Shown in pieces: positions 30,866-41,514 of a DNA stretch of 64,000 nucleotides (position 1 is its first letter; each line of letters opens with the position of its first letter). This stretch comes from Hypericum androsaemum. Taxonomy: Eukaryota; Streptophyta; Magnoliopsida; Malpighiales; Hypericaceae. The DNA is taken from contig OZ023180.1 of the NCBI GenBank assembly GCA_963995505.1, positions 18,366,689 through 18,430,688 of the forward strand. The letters are read 5' to 3'. The notes beneath the pieces were generated by a model. That model searched no databases. It had not been told where the DNA came from and worked only from the letters and a program-made list of their open reading frames with translations. The position numbers and the translations under genes are program-made.

Positions 30866-31872
30866 ATGATGATGAGCCTGAGGAGTAGATTTAGAGCAGC
30901 AGCCAACAGCTTGATGGCTGATCACAGCTCCACCCAATCATCACCACCAACCCAGAAGAACTGCACAAAACCAGTCCCCTCCTCCTCCTCCTTACTTGGC
31001 TCTCCGAGGTTCAATGCTTTCTCCTTCAACAAATCAAATCCTGTCATGAGCCCGACATCAATCCTCGACACGGCCAAACCATTCTCTTCCCTGAAGAACC
31101 CATTTTGGTGTGAGCCCAGAACCAAGTCTCCCAAACTTTCCCCAGACTCCAAAGGGATTGGCGTCGTACTTTCTGATGGCGCTAGAACGGTCGTGTTTGG
31201 TACCAAGCTTGGCGTCAAGATCCCCTCCCCGCTCGATTCTCGTTGCGATTTTGGGACCAAGCCGTGGTCGTCATCGCCGAGCGCTATTCCTGATGGAGCA
31301 GTCATGTCCGGTCGTCTCTGTCCGAGCGAGATGGAGCTGTCCGAGGACTACACATGCGTGGTTTATCACGGGCCTAACCCGAAAACCACGCATATCTATG
31401 GCAACTGCATTCTGGACGACTTCTGCTCTTGGTCATCACCAATGGATGATGATGATGAGCCTCCTCCTCCTCCTCCTCTAACTCCTTCCCCGAAGAGCTT
31501 CCTTAGCTGTTGCTACACTTGCAGAAAAGATCTTGGACAGGATAATGACATTTATATTTACAGGTTTAACCTCGCATCTCCTCATTCCTTGCATGTTTGT
31601 TTCTTTATTTCCCGAGCTCGGTCGTTAGATTACCACATTGTTAGATATCAACCAGTTGTTACTTGTCATTGTTCCTAGGATATATATTGTTCTTAGATAT
31701 CTTATTGATTTAACCAAACTGCCTTAATTAAATTCCGTGTTATTTGCTATCCGCGAAGAATTCGACATGATGCCAATAACCTTTTTTTATATTCTGCAGA
31801 GGGGAGAAGGCCTTTTGTAGCCAGGAATGCAGGTACCAAGAAATGCTTTTAGACGACGAAGAAGAGGGTTGA
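30866..31872 (+). CDS. FLZ-domain (DUF581) zinc-finger protein, two coding exons
   Basis: Exons are 30866-31563 and 31800-31872 (256 residues). A frame also opens at 30857, but ATGGCAG|TAATG looks like the acceptor of a leader intron (donor near 30782), so I prefer the ATG at 30866 (MMMSLRSRFR). The C-terminal FLZ motif reads FLSCCYTCRKDLGQD, then after the intron GEKAFCSQECRYQEM, with the Cys-x2-Cys and FCSxxC zinc ligands. The frame is kept across the joint (AG|A = Arg). FLZ proteins are plant-specific adaptors that bind SnRK1 kinase and respond to energy status, ABA and stress. The long Ser/Pro-rich N-terminus with GIGVVLSD and the acidic C-terminus (LLDDEEEG) are typical of MARD1-type members. 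Confidence 0.9.
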
Positions 31873-34160
31873 TCCATTATTGGTTGCCAAATTTTTTCAC
31901 GTTCTTGGTCATGATCAATTTGACAAGGATTGTTAAATGTAGGACCCACCAAATAGAGATAAGAGAGGATTGATTCTTTTTGTGGTCGTATCTAATAATT
32001 TAATTGGGTAGCGTCTGGATTTGATCTCTTTGCTTTGGCGTTTAGTGGATGATGATGAATGTGATGCTGACTTGCTGCCTGAAAAACTTGGTCTTTTGTT
32101 TGATACGGATGCCACGTGGCCGATTAATGATCCTCCGATGGTGGATTTTATTATTTCTCAAAGTGAACTATTTCTTTCCTTTTCTATTAACTAGTACAAG
32201 AATTTCAAGAGTTGCTGTTGCCAAGGCATACAATAGTCAACAATACAAAGAAAGATTAATAAAACACAAAGACAGCATAATGTTATAAGATGATATCATT
32301 AGAGCAGAAATTAAATTATTTTATAGAGATTATTACATAAGATGAGTTTGTATCTTTTTAGTTTCGAAATGATTAAGATTGAATTTTTGTCACTAAATAC
32401 ATATATACCAAAAAATAATTTGTCTATGTCACCAAAGAATATTAATAAATTGTAGTTATTTTTTGTTTATATATATATATATATATCACAAAAACTTTCA
32501 GCATCTAATTATTCAAATGTTGAACTTGATTAAATTTTTTTTGTCACAACAAGACGATAACTACAATAACAATTTGGAGATGATTCAGAAGACGAATGAT
32601 TATATAAAAATTATCATAAAAGTAAGTATAACACAAACTATTATTTTAAAATATTTTTCAACTTCGTAAATAATGTAATAATATATGTATTATTTAAAAA
32701 TAAATGAAAAGCTATAGGATGTATTCTATTATCGATGGATAAGATGAACATTTTTTCCTATTCGCCAAGAAAATGAACATGGTGATGTAAGACAAGCCCT
32801 ACCTTAAATTGAAATTTGTCCAGGTTAATCAGTTTACGTAGTCGAGCGAACTATAACGTTAGACCAACAGTTAACTTGTCGAATACTTATCCTCCAGTTA
32901 ACTTATTGGACTCTCCTAAAAAAAGTTAACTTATTGGACTTTGCCAATGTCTATTTTAATCCGTTTAATTGGAACTCGTCGTCCATAAAATGGTTAGAGT
33001 ACGAAGCTACATGTATATAATATGAATGGATTAATACGTGTTATTATCATCAAGATAATTAATATGAGTTTGAGTTAGAATATAACTCAAATTCGTAATA
33101 CAGTTAGGGATACGCAGTGAAAACATTAACAATAATTCAGTCCCAAGGTTGGACGCAAAGTATCGGCCCGTGAAGCTAGAGTTTTTCTGGTGATTACTTC
33201 ACGTAAGAACCCGCGTGTAGAATATTGCTCATAATTTTTTCAAGTTGATGTTCTAGGAGCATTTTATTCATAGAGGTTACAACGTAGGTTACATAACATA
33301 GCCGAAACGCCAAAAACAACATCAAATTCCAACTTTGTTAATTATAGACGGCAATATATTTCATAGCCACAAAATAAGAGTGTTACATACATGTTGTATT
33401 GACAAGGACATGATCAGTTAAATTTTCACTCTCGACTACAAACGAATCGTAGTCTAGTAAATATCTTCACATATATATATCATACAAGATATTACTTATT
33501 GCGCATTACAGGAGTTGGAGATGCGTGAATTATAAAATTTTATTTCCCAAAGTAGTGCATACTTCGGGAATAATAGCATAGCTGAACGTTATATTCTATG
33601 GACGAGAGAGCCCCTCTGGCTTAGTTTGAAATTTTTTCTCTGCTCAGTCACCTTGTTTCTTTCATCAACAGTCAATTCCTACCTGGCTCATTATCTCCCT
33701 TCTCTCTGACTCCATGTTATCTCTTAAGGCAGGACATGATAGTATCAATTTGATTTCGAGTGGCTAAGCATTACTTTTTGTCAAATATGAACATGATGAC
33801 GTATCATTAGGACATCAACCATGTCCACATGTCACCCTAATCTCAGAGATGTTCGATTCCTAGTTCATTATTGCCACATCCAAAGCATGACACGAAGTTT
33901 GAAACTTTGGCAACTGAGATGCACATGGAGAAAGAACCAGAAGCATAGAAGCAGGCACATCACAACATCCCGGATACTAGGACAAGTAACACTTAGATGT
34001 TCATAGTATTAACAACATAACCTGGACATAACATGATACGATGTAGAACAAGAGACTATAGTTTGGATTGTAATTGCACGGCATACAGGCGAATGAGACA
34101 GACTTGAGCAGCCAGACAGGGTACTAGAGTTTGTTCGCAACAGGATTCTGTTCTCGGACG
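31873..34160. other. FLZ 3' flank and intergenic DNA
   Basis: The 3' UTR of the FLZ gene probably covers the first few hundred bases. After it comes AT-rich DNA with a short AT run at about 32469-32487. No exon or element border was recognised. Confidence 0.4.
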
Positions 34161-34860
34161 TTATGTACGACAAGCATTCGCTTCTACGGGCGCACTCCAC
34201 CATATCCTTTCCGAGAGCACCCTGCAAGCATCTCCTCAACATTAGCAAACACAAATATCGCACTTCAGCGGACAGTTTCATGAACGGATGACAAAGGAAT
34301 GGTAGGATATTATTACCTTGTCAAACAACTTGAGGGCTCCATCAGCTTCAGAGGAACTTGAATGAAACAGAAAGAATGGGATATAGGAGGGGAAGAGGTA
34401 AAAGGAATCTTACGATGTAATGGAGCAGATGTGGGTGAGACTACTTTTAACTTACCCTTCCCAACTTTCCCTTAAAAAAAACCCGGAAAAGTTGGTGAAG
34501 AGGAAGGGTTGCAACACCCAGGAGTGTGTGCATGGAGTTCAACCTACTTAAGAGGTAAGAGATTAAGGATGAGAAAGGCGGAATATGAATAAAGGAGTGT
34601 TGTTGATCATTGAGTTTCCAATGTAGGAAGATAGCTCATAAGATAACTAAAGGAGAGAAGATGCTAATTTTGAAAGTTCAGCAACCACTGGAAGAAGAAA
34701 ATGGCGTGAAGTCGGGGAACAACGTAAACCGCCCAGGGCTAAAAGACGGGAGTAGCAGCAGGGAGAAGAAGAAAACCTAAAGAAATTCTGCCAGACTAAT
34801 CTACCCAGGATGATTGTATATACACGGAAGACTATAGACCAAACCCTACACAAAGATCTA
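34161..34860 (-). other. Spliced small-peptide or non-coding transcript, candidate
   Basis: The minus strand shows two well-formed introns: GAAGG|GTAAGT at 34456 to TTTCATTCAAG at 34357, and ACAAG|GTAATA at 34317 to CTTGCAG at 34222. Joining the exons gives a 28-codon frame from the ATG at 34342 (MEPSSCLTR, then VLSERIWWSAPVEANACRT, stop at 34161). A telo-box-like GTGTAGGGTTT at about 34850 could mark the promoter. Other ATGs lie in the leader, so translation of this frame is unsure. I do not recognise the peptide. It may equally be a non-coding RNA gene. Confidence 0.35.
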
Positions 34861-35343
34861 AGCTGAAGGGAATTATATACTGTGCTAGATTATGCAAGGA
34901 CTTTGAGGTCCTAAGGCTGACAGCTAAGATGAACTACTGAATCCTTGAAAGTGAGTGAAATGACATGATCAGTTTCTTCATACTCATGCCAAAGAAAAGT
35001 GCAGGTCTCCAAAATGGTATGTGATAAGTCCCTTCAGTTTCTGAAGGCACCGGAGTGAGCACAATTCAAACCACTACTAGGCCACTATGTCGACAATCCC
35101 ATCTGTCACAATCACCTCAGCCGCCTGCCGCCAGTAAAGGTAATCCATCACCGAACAAACCAAATTCTTAATCTCACCACCCACCATTACTAGAGTCCAA
35201 ATGCCATCCACAACATTCCCTTCTCTTGTACTGCAACCACCATAACTACGGCAAACTTGAAAAGACTCGAAGAATTTACTCATTAAGACCTATACACAAT
35301 CTCTACCACTACAATTCCATATGTACAGGAGTGAGAACACTCT
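34861..35343. other. 3' flank of the PNRC-motif gene
   Basis: Probable 3' UTR and spacer of the minus-strand gene ending at 35344. No other feature was seen. Confidence 0.4.
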
Positions 35344-36015
35344 TCAAACATCTTCTTCTGCAACATCAAGGTTGAGGATGCGACGAAGTGTCTTAGTCGC
35401 GGAGTCAACACTCCGAAACAGATCCAAAGTCGAACAGGTACATTCCCTTGAAGGAGAAGCAGGCGCTGACTTCACCATTGAGTGCACCTCAACGGGGGCA
35501 TCAGAGAGAGGCAGATCAAGAGATACAGTTCGTTTTGGCCTCATGGAGAACTTGGGAATTGGCAAAGAACTAGGTGGCGGCGAATTGGAATAAGCAGGAC
35601 CTGCCCACAATTCGGAGAAGGACAAATTCCCATCACACATCCCCACCTCATCATCATCAAAACTCAATTCCTTAAAATGGGATTTACCACTAATAGAAAT
35701 AGCTGAACTTCTCAGTGTATTTTTGTTGCGCCTAACATCAACTGAGTGGGAATTAGCAGAAAACTTGTCACTGGAAGCTGGAGTCTTAGGAGTGTACGAA
35801 GAACAGTCTGCAACAGAGAAAGGGGAGGGCTTGGTGACCGGGGATGTCAAGTTCTCGAATGGCGTAGGCAGTATTCCTCCACCAGACTGAAAAGTCCTGC
35901 AATTGATATCCGTAAAGTGCCGGGCTGGCGACACCCCGTATCGAGCAGATCCATTACCCTTTACCCTGCTATAATACTGATTTCTATGCTGAGCCACAAC
36001 AACTAAAGTCTCCAT
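35344..36015 (-). CDS. Protein with a PNRC/EDC1-like decapping motif
   Basis: An unspliced 223-codon frame starting METLVVVAQHRNQYYSRV. Residues about 142-160 read WAGPAYSNSPPPSSLPIPKF, matching the proline-rich motif of PNRC2 and Edc1 that binds Dcp1 and stimulates mRNA decapping in animals and yeast: an aromatic residue, then SPxPxxLPxP. The protein is otherwise low in structure and Ser/Pro-rich, with PTPFENLTSPVTKPSPF and a C-terminal RSVDSATKTLRRILNLD that may be a short helix. Upstream a leader intron is likely (CTAAAG|GTAAGG, donor at 36394). By analogy it would be a short-linear-motif partner of plant DCP1 in processing bodies. That function is inferred from the motif only. Confidence 0.65.
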   Translation of the reverse strand: METLVVVAQHRNQYYSRVKGNGSARYGVSPARHFTDINCRTFQSGGGILPTPFENLTSPVTKPSPFSVADCSSYTPKTPASSDKFSANSHSVDVRRNKNTLRSSAISISGKSHFKELSFDDDEVGMCDGNLSFSELWAGPAYSNSPPPSSLPIPKFSMRPKRTVSLDLPLSDAPVEVHSMVKSAPASPSRECTCSTLDLFRSVDSATKTLRRILNLDVAEEDV

Positions 36016-36637
36016 AGTTTCTGATCTTCACCAGTAAGCAACCCACTTAACTAACTTCAACTTAATCTCCGTTCGATCGTCACTAAAAAGATTGAAACTT
36101 TAAGGATCAATCCAGCAACCCAAATTACCCGCACCACTGCACGCAACACTAGATCCCCTCCAAGATAGATCCAAGTCAATCACAAACCAAATAACCAAAA
36201 CCCAAATCAGATCCAAACCTCACAGATTGCCCCTAGAAAATGTAAGAACAGCCAGTTACCCGGTCAGATCCTCCTCTTCTAAGCATAAATAACAGAAAGC
36301 TTCTTCCTTATCCTGCAAAACAACACAAAGGCTCATAAAAATCACAATAAATGGAAGACCCATTTCATAGGATTAGAGAAAAAGAAGACCTTACCTTTAG
36401 AAGTAAGAGCTCAGATAAAGCAGTGATCTTGAGAGAACAATAAGGGTTTGGTTTGGGGTATCAGGTTTGATTCTGGAAGATGATATTTTGGTGCAGAGAA
36501 GTGTTGGATCCTCAAAGAAAGTAAGCGAGTAAGTAGGGTTAAGTGACGGAAATGTAGGGAGATAAATGCGGATCACGAAATGAGGGAGTGAACTAAGAGG
36601 GGTGTAAATGTAATATATGGTAAATGGTTTTTTTCTA
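36016..36637 (-). promoter_or_regulatory. Leader and promoter of the PNRC-motif gene
   Basis: Contains a probable leader exon ending at 36395, an intron with acceptor TTTTGCAG near 36316, and upstream DNA. No TATA box was assigned. It ends at the MULE insertion that begins at 36638. Confidence 0.4.
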
Positions 36638-37704
36638 GGATAAATTACATATGGAATCCTTGGGTTTAGTGAAATAGATACTAGTGATTCTGTAATTTAT
36701 TTTTTAATTTTTTTGTCAATTTAATTTGATTTTATTATATTTTCGGGTCTCTCGCAGACGTTATCAATCGATTTTTTCCATACACCTTTTTACCCTCACA
36801 AAAAATAAAAAATTAACATGTTCTCTCTCCCTCCCCCTAAAAACACAAACCGGCGACAACAACAGAGAGCCCGACACCGGAGCAACTACTTTCCTACCAG
36901 GTGGGACCCACTGCCCGTGGAACCCAAATGCCGGAAGAGACCTACTGCCTGTGGAACCCAAACGCCGGAAGAGGAAGGTAGAGCTCGCCGAAGACGACGT
37001 TGTGGGGATCCAAAGCTTGTACGGTAGCAACCCGACTTATCACGGTTCGGCGGCGACACCGAGTGAAACCAGTGAAGGTGGGTCTCCACGGTCGCGTCCT
37101 TCCATGTGGGGTCTCGCCAAAATACTCGTCATCATCGGCGGATATTATATCTCCGGGATGTTATAAATCTAAAGTTGATATATGGATTTTTGGAAGCTCA
37201 AGACAGAGGAGTCACTACTTGAGATGTGGAAGCTCAAGGACTTGCTTTTGAATAGGAGTAACAGCGAGGGGAAAGAACATGGAAATCGCGGCAATGGAAA
37301 AAGTACTAGTACGTGAATCGAGTTAGTGTTTTTGGGTTGATGTGGGTTTTATTTGTGGGTTGATTTTGGGGTTCAAATTAGTATTTTTTGGATATCCAGT
37401 TTGTGAATCGACAGAAATCGGCATGATTTTTTGATTGTGGGTTAATTTTAATTCTCTCCGAAAAGATGATTGGAGTTGGTGGTCGCCGGAAAGATGATCG
37501 AAGGTTTTGGTTGACCAGAACAAGAGTATAACAGCCATTTCAAACATAAAATAAGAAAAAAAATGATTGATGACTTCAACGATGAACCTAAAAGTATAAT
37601 AAAATCAAACTATAGGAGTTACAAAATTAGAAGATAAACTACAGGATCCCTAGCATTTATTTTACCAAACACTAGGATTCCATATGTAATTTACCTTTTT
37701 TCTA
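36629..37704. mobile_element. Pack-MULE with 9-bp TSD
   Basis: TTTTTTCTA (36629-36637 and 37696-37704) flanks 36638-37695 (1,058 bp). The ends are GGATAAATTACATATGGAAT and, mirrored, a sequence starting GGTAAATTACATATGG. The arms extend about 130 bp. The interior 36830-37170 is GC-rich and carries the end of a matrixin gene plus other captured sequence. No transposase. Confidence 0.8.
36950..37166 (+). pseudogene. Captured 3' end of a matrixin (plant MMP) gene
   Basis: The frame reads VELAEDDVVGIQSLYGSNP, the signature of the last helix of the plant matrix metalloproteinase catalytic domain. A Ser/Thr linker follows, then a hydrophobic end (MWGLAKILVIIGGYYISGML, stop at 37166) like the GPI signal of this family. 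The zinc-binding HEXGHXXGXXH helix and propeptide are missing, so no protease can be made. It sits inside the Pack-MULE at 36638-37695 and was evidently captured from a host gene. A frame runs through it from 36726 with unrelated sequence, including a roughly 33-base internal duplication (36914-36980). Confidence 0.72.
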
Positions 37705-38042
37705 TGACCTTTTTACTTTTTTATTATACAGTCTATTGAACCGACTAATACAAATTTGATTTCACAAGATTTTTGTTATGTGTCAAAACTCATTTAACAA
37801 ATATTTAATACGCTTGAGACTTGAACTCAGAATCTAATTAAGCTGGAATAACTCCCTCTTTTCTTGTTGATTTTTTTAAGACTTGTTGGTCCTTTTCACT
37901 GTTTTTGAGAAACTTTTCACTACTACTTGTGTGAATGAATAATGTAAAGTCAAACATTATCCTATTTTATATGTTTTTAAATTGTAGATATTATTTAAAA
38001 AAAATTAAATATCACGAGATTCGTACTAATTGGTTAGTTAAT
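37705..38042. other. Intergenic spacer
   Basis: AT-rich. A B-box-like GAGTTCAAGTCTC on the minus strand near 37810 hints at a SINE remnant; nothing else was seen. Confidence 0.35.
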
Positions 38043-38926
38043 TCTTAACTTATTGTGTTTGATAGTAAAGGTAAGGGGTAAAAAACATAAGAGAAAATTA
38101 TTTTGTAGCCTCTCAAATTTATTTAAATATACTAAAAAGTCTCTCCTGTTTGTAAAATACACGCCGACGTTCTTCGTATTTGATTTTATTATACTTTCAG
38201 TTCCCTGATGTACTTTAGTAATTTTTTTTATTTTTGTTAATGAAACGACAAAAATACCCTTAAAAAAATATCCATCTTCTTCCACGTATCCATTCCGACC
38301 AAAATGCATCATAATCAAAACACCCAATTAATTGAATACACCAATAAGACTAAGAACCCTAGATTGGAATTCGCCTCTCTCTGGAAGCTTCGACTAAGAA
38401 AGGTAGCTACGACGTCGTCTCTGACTGGGAGTTCACCGGCGTCGGGCCTCGAAGTTCTAATTTCACCAACCTCCGCTCTGCCCCTCTGTCCGATGTCCTG
38501 ATTTCACCAACCACGAAGAGAACTGGACCCTCTTGACTTCGCCGTCGTAGGTCTGACACCGTTAAAGTAGGGACGGAGCAGCTGGCCTGGCTTCTGTTGG
38601 AGATAATCGACCCCGGCTTGATCAAATCGATGCCGAGTTAGAGTAGATGGGGTCAGAGGGGGACTGGCGGGGTCGGACGGTACCGCTCGGCGATTCGACA
38701 CTCGTGGAATCGCTTCCTCGTCGAATTTGCATCGGAGGGGACTGGCTGAGGATGGTGGGTGATTGTGGTGTTAATTTAATCGATTGTGGATGGTGGGTGA
38801 TTAATGTTTGCTGTGTTGAATTGGGGATTAGTGGTGGATGTTAGGAATGTTCGGCCGGAAGATTTTTTGTTTGTCAAGTCTTAACTTATTGTGTTAGATA
38901 GGAAAGGTAAGGGGTAAAAAACATAA
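38043..38926. repeat. 48-bp direct repeats flanking an unidentified insert
   Basis: The 48 bases at 38043-38090 recur at 38879-38926 with two mismatches. The 788 bp between them start with AT-rich DNA that resembles the left arm of the Pack-MULE at 36638 (ATTTGATTTTATTATA near 38179) and continue with GC-rich sequence of coding-like composition (38340-38760). No recognised protein and no matching right arm were found. It may be a truncated element or a duplication. Confidence 0.45.
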
Positions 38927-39422
38927 ACATGGTTACTAACCTTTAATAAGTTTCTATGGGTGGTCATTAAACTATTTTTTTTATGATCACCGATCTACAA
39001 TAAGTACGCTAATATGAATCACTGTTTGCGGGGATTCTTATCAGACGTCAAATAGCATGGCAGAAAAGCCAAAGCATCATCATTACTCTCAACACCAAGT
39101 TCACCTCATCATAAACCAGCGAAAATCCTGATCATTATCATTAGTCATCCAACAAAACAACAGAAAATCCAAAAGAAAGAAACGTAGAACACAAAAGAAA
39201 TCTCCATAATCACTAACATAGTCAATTCATAAATAAAATAGCAAATCATGGATGCAACTCAACTAACACGTTGGCACATCTTTACAAAAGTTGGATCTAA
39301 TTCTCACCATTTCAAAAACACAGGATCGAGGATACGAACAAGATCCTGCTATGCGGAAGAAGGCTCTAAAGAAAGGTGTGAGTTTTTCGCGTTTTCCATA
39401 GGTTAGTGAGAAACTAATACAT
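38927..39422. other. 3' flank of glutaredoxin gene 1
   Basis: Probable 3' UTR and spacer of the minus-strand glutaredoxin gene. It includes sequence at about 39310-39370 similar to the 3' flank of glutaredoxin gene 2 (about 44430-44470), as expected for tandem duplicates. Confidence 0.4.
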
Positions 39423-39731
39423 CTAAAGCCATAGAGCACCAGCTTCCATGAGCGTTGGGACAAGGCGGCCCTGGACATGGAGGCTCATCACTTGCCTTTC
39501 ACCTCCAACCAGCCTATTCGCGATGAACACGGCTGGTACACTTGGTTGGCATCCCAGTTGAGCCAGAGTCTTCTCGATTTGCTTCCCGTTCGGGATCTTG
39601 TCGAGCTCGTACACAGTCGGATTGGCTCCGAACCCGGTAACGAGGGTCTTGATAGTGTGGCACATGCAGCAAGAGGTCTTGCTGAAGATCACCACCGGCC
39701 TTTCTCCAACTAACCTGTTCAATGCATCCAT
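39423..39731 (-). CDS. CC-type (class III, ROXY) glutaredoxin, active site CCMC
   Basis: 102 residues starting [18 protein letters not shown], the usual start and length for this plant-specific class. An in-frame GTG 10 codons upstream is not the likely start. The active site is CCMC, followed by [22 protein letters not shown] (the TVP-like glutathione-binding turn) and the C-terminal ALWL motif needed for binding TGA transcription factors. Such proteins act as adaptors or redox regulators of TGA factors in nitrate, jasmonate and development responses. The gene has no intron. A TTTAAATA box stands at 39861-39868, 130 bases upstream. Confidence 0.93.
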   Translation of the reverse strand: MDALNRLVGERPVVIFSKTSCCMCHTIKTLVTGFGANPTVYELDKIPNGKQIEKTLAQLGCQPSVPAVFIANRLVGGERQVMSLHVQGRLVPTLMEAGALWL

Positions 39732-39837
39732 TATCAGGAAATTGTTGTCTGAGGAGAACACTTGGAGATTATTGGTGAGATGGGTTTAAGTAGTGCTTCA
39801 AGTTCAAGCTTGAGAGCTCGAGAGGTTTTGGTTTGGA

Positions 39838-39868
39838 GAGGTTGGACATCCATGGAGGCCTATTTAAA
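39838..39868 (-). promoter_or_regulatory. Core promoter of glutaredoxin gene 1
   Basis: The TATA-like TTTAAATA lies at 39868-39861 on the minus strand. About 29 bases around it are shared exactly with the promoter of the paralogue (44925-44953), so the two promoters descend from one. Confidence 0.5.
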
Positions 39869-39957
39869 GAAGGAATGATGGGTAATTCTTGCTCGTTCGT
39901 GCAGCGATAGTACACAAAAGGAATCATCACAGGGCAATGAGAATATTGTCTTTCCAA

Positions 39958-41514
39958 AAGATATTTATCTAGAATTGTCCGGTGGCCGTACTTGCTGATT
40001 GAACACGGTGATTCGTTAGCGCGAGAAATGTGCTGACTATCAAGGCAAATGACAACTCTTTTACCGCTAATTTAGAATCGAGGATTATAAAATTTTAGTT
40101 TTTTAATATAATCACTAATTTATAATCTAGAATTACAAGTTTTGGGTTCTCAAATAAAATGATATCTGGGTCTTATAGATATTATTCAAAAAAATTTGGA
40201 TCATTTACTACTCGGAACAACCCGTATTTATTCTTGGCTTTATTGAGCTAATTTTCTACTGCAAAGATTTTGCACATCCTTTTCTACATTTGGAATCTGA
40301 TGAGGTTGAGAGAAGAATCATATTTATCCAATTTGGCGTTTGCTCTACAGAGTTCAGTCACACTCCCGCTAAAGCAGGATGCTCACAAATCTATATCTCG
40401 AAGACGGAAAGCATATCGTGTATGAAATGCAAGAGAAGGGTTGAGGATTAGATCACTCAAACCACACAAGAGAGGACTAACGATGAATTGATAAAAGTTT
40501 ATGGTTGAATTCCTAGCGGATGTAATTTAGGTGGAAGAATTTACCTCTAAGAAAAGAGAGATGTTACTTGGAGAAGATTCCCATCACACCACGAAATTAA
40601 CCGTGTTTCACAAATTCACATGCTCAAATTGAAAAAAAGAGTCGAACATGGTTGGTGATTCTGAGCTAATATGGATAAAATAATCATGCACGTTCTTGAT
40701 GTGAAATTTCACCAGGTGTGCAACCAATGGAAAAGGAAGGACCATAGTAGAAATTTACCAAGAGGTAATTTGGAAATCTAGAAAAATGGGAAGTTTATGT
40801 TAAGTGGTTTATTTGTAACCAATTTTTGGTTTATAAGGTCGGCAACCAATTTTTGTTAGAAAATACAATGTGGAAAGTAGCTAGTTGTTGGGCTTACTAT
40901 ATAAGTGAAAAATAGGCTACCAATAACCTTATATTATATTATATTATGCCAAAGAAGTTGTAGCTCAATGGCAAAAGACGTCCTAAATATTTAAGAAGTT
41001 TAGGGTTTAAACTCTGACATTATTATAGTGTAAAATTTATCTTTAAAAAAACTTATATTATAGTTTAAATATAAAATTTTAAATATATTATCACGTGTTA
41101 AGATATGCGTAGCCCTTATATTAAATTTGGATCTAACAATTATGATTAGAATGGTATCTTGTCAAGCTGCCTCCGTAGGACTCCAAAAGACAATTGATCT
41201 AATAATATTATTCGTAATATGAATTGAGGGAGGTTGAATTTTCTTGTCAGCTGCCTCCACGGACCTGCATCAACGGTTGACTTTAATTACTTAAGGAACA
41301 TAATCTGTTATCAAACATTGGATAGTTGCCACGTTGTACGAACGGGACTCGCAAGGGAACGACAACTTGGTAGGCACATCTAGAATAAGAATATATACAT
41401 GAAGCAAGAATTGCAACGTCGGTTCTGGGCATCACATCTGAAAGTTATTAGATCGTTCCACAGATTTTACTCCAAAGGGTTCATTTTATGATAAGTTGAT
41501 AACACTTATATTCA
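39958..41514. other. Spacer between glutaredoxin genes 1 and 2, with a SINE-like piece
   Basis: AT-rich. A block at 40250-40700 resembles the 5' flank of gene 2 (45480-46090), again from the tandem duplication. A tRNA-like SINE head (40961-41014) is listed separately. Confidence 0.45.
40955..41060 (+). repeat. tRNA-derived SINE, candidate
   Basis: TAGCTCAATGG (40961-40971) is a good A box and GGTTTAAACTC (41004-41014) a degenerate B box. A run of A residues follows at about 41043. No acceptor stem pairing was seen. Confidence 0.45.

Noticed and set aside
30857..31678. 273-residue single-exon reading of the FLZ gene
   Set aside because: The zinc-binding FCSxxC half is in a second exon at 31800, and the first ATG lies in a probable leader-intron acceptor. 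The unspliced 3' end is intron sequence.
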